NCBI GenBank assembly: GCA_963783175.1
Contig: CAWANG010000051.1
Location: 1-64,000, forward strand
DNA length: 64,000 nt
Direction: 5' to 3'
From: Roseiarcus sp963783175
GTDB lineage: Bacteria > Pseudomonadota > Alphaproteobacteria > Rhizobiales > Beijerinckiaceae
The position numbers and the translations under genes were made by a program. The notes under the pieces are model-generated. The model made no database searches. It was not told the DNA's origin and saw only the letters and a list, made by a program, of their open reading frames with translations. This document shows, piece after piece, positions 56,626-64,000 of the stretch. Position 1 is the first letter of the stretch; each line of letters starts with the position of its first letter.

Positions 56626-57888
56626 TCATTGTTCGGGCGCTGGAGAGAGATGCATCTTCGCGCTTATGTGGGGAGCGGCGCGCCCCTCGCTGTTGGAAGC
56701 GGGAGTCAGCGCCCGACGCATGGTCAACACAAATATTGCGGCAATGATCAAAGGCGCGAGCGGCAGACCGGCTGCGCCGGCTGTGGCGCGTGAAATAAGC
56801 GGCAGCACGAACGCCAGCGCCAGCAGCGCCTTTTCAAACGGCAGAAAGCCCGTCCGAGCTCCCTCGCGGAACAGCCAGGCGAGCGGAATGGCGAGGAGCG
56901 TCAAATCATAGTCGAGCAAGAACGGGCTCGCGAGCAGGCCGGCGCAGACGATCGCGGCGGCCTCCGCCGGCGCCCGAAAGGCGCGCCACTCAAGCCGCAA
57001 GAGGGCAAAGACGACGCAAAGCGCGGTTGCAATTTGCGCTCCCCAGGCGAGCGCGAGCGACCCATGCAGCAGCCGGACCGCGGCGAACACGCTCTGCATT
57101 TTCTCGTTGCCCACAAGGTTGTTCTCCAAAGCCGAGCGGGCGAGCCGGCCGTCGGCGAAAAAGCCTTCCCACGCCGGCGCGCCGAACGCGGCGAGCGACG
57201 CAGCCGAGAACGCCGCCGCAGTCGCCCCAGCGACGAGCAGCGTCGTCCAGCGACGGCCGAAAACAAGGGCGAAGGGGATGACCAAAGCCAGGTGCGGCTT
57301 GTACGCCATCGCGCCAAAAAGAACGCCGGCGAGGGCCGGCCTCGCGTCCATCGCCAAGAGACCGCCGCCCATGAGCGCGGCGCTTAGAAAGCCATTCTGT
57401 CCGTGAGCGGCGTTCACGAACAGAGCGGGAAAAGCGAGGAACGCCACCGGGTCGAGCGACGGCAGATAAGAGCGCAGGACGCGATAAAACGCGTAGCCGG
57501 TCGTCGCCAGCCAGGCGGCGAGCGACCAGAAATAGGGCGCGAGCGCCAGCGGCAGGGAAATCAGGAGCGCGGGCGGAGGATAGAAGAACGCTGTATAGCC
57601 GAGCCTTGGGCCGAACAGCGCCTTCTGCGCCGCCCAATGCGAGCCGACGTCGTAGGCGAGCTCCGGCCGCCCGTCGAGCGCAAGGCGGGAAGCCGTGTAG
57701 AAGCCGACGAAGTCGGTTCCGATCGGCTTGCCCTCACGGTCGAGGCCGCCGGGGCTCAGCGCGATCCAGCCGACGGCGCCGATGAGCATCAAGGCGAGCA
57801 GGATTCGCGAATAAGCGCGGGCCCGCTCGGCGTCGAGCCAGGCGCAATCGCCGAGCGCCGTCGCGGCCCGGCGGATCAAGGGGACCAT
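56626..57888 (-). CDS. GT87/DUF2029-type polytopic membrane glycosyltransferase
   Basis: A 420-residue protein with about ten hydrophobic segments. The first periplasmic loop has GTDFVGFYTASRLALDGRP, containing the acidic residue expected of GT-C enzymes, and FFYPPPALLISLPLALAPY is the usual conserved stretch of DUF2029. Related enzymes transfer mannose from polyprenyl carriers. The acceptor is unknown. It is 34 bases upstream of the YkgJ gene on the same strand. Confidence 0.85.
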   Translation of the reverse strand: MVPLIRRAATALGDCAWLDAERARAYSRILLALMLIGAVGWIALSPGGLDREGKPIGTDFVGFYTASRLALDGRPELAYDVGSHWAAQKALFGPRLGYTAFFYPPPALLISLPLALAPYFWSLAAWLATTGYAFYRVLRSYLPSLDPVAFLAFPALFVNAAHGQNGFLSAALMGGGLLAMDARPALAGVLFGAMAYKPHLALVIPFALVFGRRWTTLLVAGATAAAFSAASLAAFGAPAWEGFFADGRLARSALENNLVGNEKMQSVFAAVRLLHGSLALAWGAQIATALCVVFALLRLEWRAFRAPAEAAAIVCAGLLASPFLLDYDLTLLAIPLAWLFREGARTGFLPFEKALLALAFVLPLISRATAGAAGLPLAPLIIAAIFVLTMRRALTPASNSEGRAAPHISAKMHLSPAPEQ

Positions 57889-58098
57889 GTCCGTCGTCTC
57901 GCCGACCTCGTGAGCCGTCTACGCTAACGCCCGTCTTGTTAACGCGCGCATAAGCCGTCGGACGCCGAACAAGCGATGGTCTTGAGGTGCGTCGTTTCGG
58001 GCAATTGCGGTTTGGCCGTTTCGCGCGTAGACTTAGCGCTGTATTCAATGACGCATAACGCCTGGAGCGGCGACGGCGCGGGGCGGCGGGAGGAAAGC

Positions 58099-59061
58099 AT
58101 GGAGCGACCCGCGGTCGCGGACCACGCGGACCGTGTTCTCAAAGTCATCTCCGGCGCTGACGCCGCGTGCTCTGCGCTCGCGGCGTCCTGGCGGCGGTCC
58201 GGGCGCCTGCATTCGCTCGACCCCGCGAGCGGGAGCCCGTCGCAGCGCCTGCCGATAACCGCCGTCGCGGAAGCGAGGGAACGGCTCGGGCCGCTTTTGC
58301 GGGTCGCCCAGGCCAACCTCGACCGGCTGTTTCTCGCGGTCGGCGGAGTTGGCTGCTCGGTGCTGCTCGCCGACCGAGACGGCGTCGTCGTGGATCGGCG
58401 CGGCGCGCCTTGCGACGATTCCACCTTCGATGGCTGGGGCTTATGGACCGGCGCCCTGTGGAGCGAGAAGTTCGAGGGCACGAACGGCATCGGCACCTGT
58501 CTCGTCGAGCAACGTGCGCTGACTATTGATCGCGACCAGCATTTCTTCACCCGCAACGCCCTCCTCAGCTGCACGACCGCGCCGATCTTCGACGAGCATG
58601 GCGAACTCGCTGCCGCCATCGACGTCTCCTCGTGTCGCGCCGACCTGACCCAGGGCTTTCAGAATTTGATCGGCATGGTCGTTGCAGACGCCGCGCGGAC
58701 GATTGAAGCCGAGAACTTCCGTCTCGCCTTTCCCGATGCGCGCATTCTCTTGACGCCGGCGGGCGAACGCACGGGCGCGTCGCTGGTGGCCGTCGACCGC
58801 GACGACCTGGTCGTCGGCGCGACGCGCGCCGCGCGGCTGATGCTTGGCCTCAACGCGCAGAAACTGGCGCGGCCAACGCCGGCTGCGGATCTTATCGGCC
58901 GGACGCGGGCCGACGGCGACGGGGTCGAGGCCGCCGAGCGCGCCGCATTGCACCGGGCGCTCGCCCGCTCCGGCGGCAACGTTTCCAGGGCGGCCAAGGA
59001 ACTCGACATCTCCCGCTCGACGCTACACCGGAAGATGAAACAGTTCGGCTTGGGCCGCTGA
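58099..59061 (+). CDS. AcoR-like GAF/Fis regulator lacking the AAA+ domain
   Basis: A 320-residue regulator. Residues ~60-215 form the AcoR-type sensory region (TNGIGTCLVEQRALTIDRDQ, HFFTRNALLSCTTAPIFDEHG, AIDVSSCRADLTQGFQN). The C-terminal ~45 residues are a Fis-type helix-turn-helix (LARSGGNVSRAAKELDISRS). The sigma54-activating AAA+ domain present in AcoR is absent, so it should act at ordinary promoters. GGGAGGA precedes ATG 58099. The palindrome 18 bases after its stop, before the aldehyde dehydrogenase, is its likely binding site. Confidence 0.9.
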   Translation: MERPAVADHADRVLKVISGADAACSALAASWRRSGRLHSLDPASGSPSQRLPITAVAEARERLGPLLRVAQANLDRLFLAVGGVGCSVLLADRDGVVVDRRGAPCDDSTFDGWGLWTGALWSEKFEGTNGIGTCLVEQRALTIDRDQHFFTRNALLSCTTAPIFDEHGELAAAIDVSSCRADLTQGFQNLIGMVVADAARTIEAENFRLAFPDARILLTPAGERTGASLVAVDRDDLVVGATRAARLMLGLNAQKLARPTPAADLIGRTRADGDGVEAAERAALHRALARSGGNVSRAAKELDISRSTLHRKMKQFGLGR

Positions 59062-59078
59062 CGCAAGGGGCGCCGCGG

Positions 59079-59100
59079 AGTGTCGCAGATTTGCGACACT
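59079..59100. promoter_or_regulatory. Operator upstream of the aldehyde dehydrogenase
   Basis: A perfect palindrome with 9-base arms AGTGTCGCA and TGCGACACT around GATT, placed between the GAF/Fis regulator stop and the dehydrogenase start (about 100 bases upstream). Fis-type dimers of the AcoR group bind TGTCGCA-type inverted repeats, so it is probably the regulator's activator site. Confidence 0.8.
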
Positions 59101-59202
59101 TTGCTGCGCGAGCCGCCGCGAGGGTCTGTTCGCCGGCCGAGTTTTGATCGAGACGTTGCCTTCAACGCCGCCCATCGACGGCGTAACACAAGGGAGTATG
59201 CC

Positions 59203-60720
<1,518 letters not shown>

Positions 60721-60776
60721 AGCGCAACGGGCGGCGCGAAGTCTCTTCGCGCCGCCTTCGCCAGGCGGAGGTTACG

Positions 60777-61124
60777 ATGGCGGAGAAAGTGACCGCGACC
60801 CCGGAGGCGCTGAAGCTCCTGGCCGAAATCGTCGCCGACCACGGTCCGGTGCTGTTCCATCAGTCGGGCGGCTGCTGCGACGGCTCCTCGCCGATGTGCT
60901 ACCCGCGCGGCGAGTTTCTGATCGGCGACCGCGACGTCAAGCTCGGCGAGATCGGCGGTCAGCCGTTTTACATCAGCGAATCGCAATATGAGGCGTGGAA
61001 GCACACCGACCTCATCATCGACGTCGTGCCAGGCCGCGGCGGCATGTTCTCGCTCGACAACGGCCGCGAGCGTCGTTTTCTCACCCGGTCGATGATCTGC
61101 GCCCTGCCCGGCGCTCCCGCCTAG
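60777..61124 (+). CDS. DUF779 family protein
   Basis: A 115-residue protein with the DUF779 cysteine pattern FHQSGGCCDGSSPMCYPRG, then LIGDRDVKLGEIGGQPFYIS and a C-terminal RRFLTRSMIC. Members regularly follow acetaldehyde dehydrogenase genes; their role, perhaps metal or redox handling, is not known. It begins 56 bases after the dehydrogenase and is followed by repeat copy 2. Confidence 0.92.
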   Translation: MAEKVTATPEALKLLAEIVADHGPVLFHQSGGCCDGSSPMCYPRGEFLIGDRDVKLGEIGGQPFYISESQYEAWKHTDLIIDVVPGRGGMFSLDNGRERRFLTRSMICALPGAPA

Positions 61125-61193
61125 GAGCGGCGCTGGAGCGCCCCTCCGGCTCGAGCGCGACCCTCGCGAAATCACGCGGGATCGGGCACAAAC

Positions 61194-61467
61194 CGACAAT
61201 CCTTTGCGATAATCAGAAGGGCGTGCTATCGTGCCGGCTGTCGTCGGATCCGGGATCGCCGTCCTGGCGGAGCAGGAGCCGCGGGCGGCGTTGAATGGCG
61301 CGGCGGAGGCCGAGAGGATCGTTTGGTCTTGAATTCGTGACTTAAGCCATTGAAAAGTCTCTGTCAGCGGACCGAAAATCCCTTTGGATTTCCTTCCGCC
61401 GGATTTGGATTTCCTTCCTTTTTTCTTTGGATTTCCTTCCGCGTGGATTTGGATTTCCTTCCGTCGG
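61194..61467 (+). repeat. Dispersed intergenic element, copy 2 (partner at 1042-1302)
   Basis: Begins CGACAATCCTTTGCGATAAT and continues with CAGAAG, GTGCTATCGTGC, TCGTCGGATCCGG and CTTAAGCCATTGAAAAGT, then a tail with five GGATTTCC-TTCC-like units ending in GGATTTCCTTCCGTCGG. Block order and spacing match the minus-strand copy. It fills the gap between DUF779 and the convergent AraC gene. No coding function assigned. Confidence 0.8.
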
Positions 61468-61500
61468 CTTGGAAAACGTTCCTCCGGGACGGGACGTAAT

Positions 61501-62286
61501 TTAGACCTTGACCCGCTTGCGTCCGCCCGCCGTCGCGAGCCGGTAGGCGCCGGGCGTCAGGCCGACGGATTTACGGAATTGGCGAGTGAACGCCGCCTGA
61601 TCGGCGTAGCCGCATTCCAGCGCCAGTTCGCTCAAGGGGGCCGCGGTATGCCGCAGCCTGTCACAGGCCCGGCCGATACGCAGCCGGGATAGATATTGGC
61701 CAGCCGAGAGGCCGAACAGCGCCCGAAGCCTCTGGTCGAACTGGAACGGCGAGAGGCCGGCCCGCTGGGCGAGATCGGGAACCCGCAGCGGCTGGTCGAG
61801 ATGGTCGTCGATAAAGGCGAGCGCGGCGGACAGCGCCGCGGGGACCAGGCCCGGCCGCGACAAAGCTGGCGCGTCGCGAGAAATGCCGGCGAGACCTCGA
61901 ATGACGCCCTCGGGGTCGACCAGCGGCTCCTTCCAGGTCAGGCACCAGCCCTCGCTGCCGTCCGGATAGAGATGTAGCTCCATCCGGCCGCGGATCGACA
62001 GCCCCTCGGCGATGACTTTGAGATCCTGGGCTTCGAACCGCTCGCCGAGCGGCGGCGCGAACACTTGGCTCGCCTTGCGGCCGATGAGCGCCCGCTTGTC
62101 GGCGAAGTTGCAGCGATCGGCGAGCGTCTGGTTGACCGCGACGTAGCGGGCCTCGCAATCCTTGACGAAGAAGACGATGTCGGCGACGTGGTCGAAAAGT
62201 TCGATCGCCGGAAACGGCCGCCCAAGGACAGCGGCCAGCGCAGCCGCCGGATCGTCTACGGCCGCTACGGGCGCTATTTTGCGCAT
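61501..62286 (-). CDS. AraC-family regulator with PAS domain
   Basis: A 261-residue regulator (277 if ATG 62334 is used). Residues ~25-135 form a PAS fold (FDHVADIVFFVKDCEARYVA; GWCLTWKEPL). The C-terminal 110 residues are an AraC DNA-binding domain (PDLAQRAGLSPFQFDQRLRA, ELALECGYADQAAFTRQFRK). It is divergent from the hydroxyproline genes and is their likely activator. Neither start has a good ribosome site; 62286 leaves a more usual promoter space. Confidence 0.85.
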   Translation of the reverse strand: MRKIAPVAAVDDPAAALAAVLGRPFPAIELFDHVADIVFFVKDCEARYVAVNQTLADRCNFADKRALIGRKASQVFAPPLGERFEAQDLKVIAEGLSIRGRMELHLYPDGSEGWCLTWKEPLVDPEGVIRGLAGISRDAPALSRPGLVPAALSAALAFIDDHLDQPLRVPDLAQRAGLSPFQFDQRLRALFGLSAGQYLSRLRIGRACDRLRHTAAPLSELALECGYADQAAFTRQFRKSVGLTPGAYRLATAGGRKRVKV

Positions 62287-62378
62287 TTTCAAGCGGCGGC
62301 CTGCCTTTTCATCAAGAACGGAGGGTGAAGGCATGCGAACGTGGCAAGCGTAACGACCCGACTCTAGGAAGCGCCAGC

Positions 62379-63320
62379 ATGTCCTCGCAAGTTTTTTCCG
62401 GAACCATTCCGGCCCTCATGACCCCCTGCGGCGCCGATCGGCGCCCGGATTTCGACGCCCTCGTGCGCACCGGCCGACGGCTCGTCGACGCGGGGATGTC
62501 CGGCCTCGTCTATTGTGGATCGATGGGCGACTGGCCGCTCTTGACCCTGGAGCAGCGAATGGAGGGGGTCGAGCGCCTGACGAGCGCCGGCCTGCCGGTC
62601 ATTGTCGGCACCGGGGCGCAGAACACCGAGCAGGCCGCCGCGATCGCCAGTCACGCCAAGAAAAAGGGCGCGCGCGGGCTGATGATCATCCCGCGCGTCC
62701 TGTCGCGCGGCTCGTCGGCGGCGGCCCAGCGCAGCCATTTCGCCACCGTTCTCGAGGCGGCGATCGATCTGCCTTCGGTGATTTACAACAGTCCGTACTA
62801 TGGCTTCCAGACCCGGGCCGAGCTCTTCTTCGACCTCCGGCGGGAATATCGACATCTTGTCGGGTTCAAGGAGTTCGGCGGCGCGGACTCTCTGAGCTAC
62901 GCCGCGGAGCACATCGCCGGCCGGGAGGCCGGGGTTGCCCTCACGGTTGGCGTCGACACCCAGGTGTTCCATGGCATCGTCAATTGCGGGGCGTCCGGTG
63001 TCATCACCGGGATAGGCAACGTGTTGCCGCGGGAGGTGCTGCGCCTGGTCGAGCTTTGCGGGCGCGCAGCTAAGGGGGATCCCGACGCTCGGCGCCTCGC
63101 GCTGGAGCTTGAGGACGCACTCAAACCGCTTTCGATCTTCGATGAGGGCGTCGACCTTGTGCTCTACTTCAAGCGGCTGATGACGCTTGAGGGGCATGAG
63201 GAATATGCTTTGCAGCTCAATGCCTTCGATGTGCTGAGCCCGTCCCAGGAAAGCCTGGCGACGCGACGGTTCAAGACGTTTCGTTCTTGGTACGCGTCTT
63301 GGCGCGGGGCGAAGGACTGA
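62379..63320 (+). CDS. Dihydrodipicolinate-synthase-family enzyme, probable 1-pyrroline-4-hydroxy-2-carboxylate deaminase
   Basis: A 313-residue class I aldolase-type TIM barrel. The Schiff-base Lys is in LVGFKEFGG, the Tyr in VIYNSPYYGF, and the GSMGDWPLLTLEQR loop replaces the GTTGE of DapA, as in hydroxyproline-pathway deaminases (LhpC). AGGAAG precedes ATG 62379. The following gene is a 4-hydroxyproline epimerase 5 bases downstream, which fixes the pathway better than the sequence alone. Confidence 0.87.
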   Translation: MSSQVFSGTIPALMTPCGADRRPDFDALVRTGRRLVDAGMSGLVYCGSMGDWPLLTLEQRMEGVERLTSAGLPVIVGTGAQNTEQAAAIASHAKKKGARGLMIIPRVLSRGSSAAAQRSHFATVLEAAIDLPSVIYNSPYYGFQTRAELFFDLRREYRHLVGFKEFGGADSLSYAAEHIAGREAGVALTVGVDTQVFHGIVNCGASGVITGIGNVLPREVLRLVELCGRAAKGDPDARRLALELEDALKPLSIFDEGVDLVLYFKRLMTLEGHEEYALQLNAFDVLSPSQESLATRRFKTFRSWYASWRGAKD

Positions 63321-63325
63321 GCGCG

Positions 63326-64000
63326 GTGCGGGTCATCGACTCGCATACCGAGGGTGAGCCGACGAGGGTGATCGTCGATGGCGGGCCGTCGCTCGGCGAT
63401 GGGCCGATGGCCCAAAGGCGCGAGCGGTTCGCTCGCGAATTCGATTACCTCCGCCGCTTCACAGTGACCGAGCCTCATGGTCACGAGGCAATGGTGGGCG
63501 CGCTCCTCTGCGAGCCTCATGATGCAACATGCGCGGCCGGCGTGATTTTCTTCGACAATGCGGGTTATCTTGGCATGTGCGGGCACGGGACGATCGGCCT
63601 CGCCGTGACGCTTGCGCATATGGGAAGGCTGAAACCTGGCCGCCATCGGTTCGAGACGCCGGTCGGGGTCGTTGGAGTTGAGCTTGCCGACCGGAGAACG
63701 GCGACAGTCGAGAATGTCGAGAGTTTTCGTCATCGGACAGCGGTTTCGGTCGAGGTCGCCGGCCTCGGAACCGTGCTCGGCGACGTCGCCTGGGGCGGCA
63801 ACTGGTTTTTCCTGACTTCGACGAGCCCTTGCGATCTGACCCTCGCCAACGTTGCGAATCTGACGGTGGCGGCGGCCGCCATTCGCGACGCGCTGGCCGC
63901 CCGAGGCGTCACCGGCAAGGACGGCGCGCCCATCGAACACGTCGAAATCTTCGGTCCCCCGAAGTCGAGCGACGCGAACAGCCGCAGTTTCGTCCTCTGC
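63326..64000 (+). CDS. 4-hydroxyproline 2-epimerase (proline racemase family), 3' end outside window
   Basis: The first 225 codons of a proline-racemase-fold protein, starting at GTG 63326 (VRVIDSHTEGEPTRVIVDGG). The first catalytic Cys is in GYLGMCGHGTIGL, as expected near residue 85; the second lies beyond the window. The 4-hydroxyproline branch fits better than true racemases because of this gene pairing. It would convert trans-4-hydroxy-L-proline to the cis-D form, the substrate for later deamination. It is 5 bases after the deaminase gene. Confidence 0.9.
   Translation, partial: MRVIDSHTEGEPTRVIVDGGPSLGDGPMAQRRERFAREFDYLRRFTVTEPHGHEAMVGALLCEPHDATCAAGVIFFDNAGYLGMCGHGTIGLAVTLAHMGRLKPGRHRFETPVGVVGVELADRRTATVENVESFRHRTAVSVEVAGLGTVLGDVAWGGNWFFLTSTSPCDLTLANVANLTVAAAAIRDALAARGVTGKDGAPIEHVEIFGPPKSSDANSRSFVLC

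Noticed and set aside
61183..61294. Short open frames inside repeat copies 1 and 2 encoding similar peptides (CDNQK...LLSS-like)
   Set aside because: The similarity follows from the shared repeat DNA; neither has a ribosome site and the frames end at different points.

Overview
The window is GC-rich DNA from an alphaproteobacterium, most probably a member of the Rhizobiales (Hyphomicrobiales). Reasons: acnA lies beside the ccm haem-export genes, DUF1036 sits upstream of pyk, glnB precedes glnA, katG and oxyR are divergent, pgm/glmM/purC proteins look typically rhizobial, and there are TonB/B12 uptake genes and hydroxyproline catabolism. I cannot place it in a genus. No phage, CRISPR array or replication origin was seen.

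Layout. 0-8 kb: a tRNA-Thr cut by the window edge, an SDR oxidoreductase, a dispersed repeat, a short MetE-type methyltransferase, and a minus-strand run of FAD monooxygenase, periplasmic trehalase and aldo/keto reductase. 8-10 kb: an HxlR regulator with a perfect palindromic operator and a MATE exporter. 10-14 kb: a di-haem cytochrome gene bracketed by two copies of the 3' end of pyruvate kinase, then pyk and DUF1036. 14-21 kb: membrane metalloprotease, lytic transglycosylase, HNH protein, pgm, glmM. 21.8 kb: a 24-codon ORF with an exceptionally long Shine-Dalgarno match and a strong terminator. 22-30 kb: acetate permease with its DUF485 partner, purC, an AraC/GyrI regulator, a cupin and aconitase.

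30-42 kb: the cytochrome c maturation genes ccmAB and ccmCDG are separated by about 8.8 kb holding a large unrecognised protein with a duplicated module (interrupted by an intact IS630-type element), an MFS transporter, and the divergent katG/oxyR pair. 42-49 kb: a cobalamin module with two B12 riboswitches, a B12-regulated five-helix membrane protein, an unrecognised soluble protein, BtuF-like and BtuB-like proteins and a proline-rich TonB protein. 49-58 kb: mostly housekeeping (argE, apaG, glnB-glnA, a small cytochrome c, a GT87-like membrane protein). 58-61 kb: a GAF/Fis regulator, a palindromic operator, an NAD aldehyde dehydrogenase and DUF779. 61-64 kb: the second repeat copy and a hydroxyproline catabolic cluster (AraC, deaminase, 4-hydroxyproline epimerase running off the end).

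A caution: at least six otherwise conserved genes (mltB-like, MFS, katG, btuB-like, glnA, FAD monooxygenase) have broken frames. Nearly all breaks are explained by extra bases, and katG alone needs four. This pattern looks more like insertion-type sequence error than gene decay, except that the monooxygenase break is a clean 10-bp tandem duplication.
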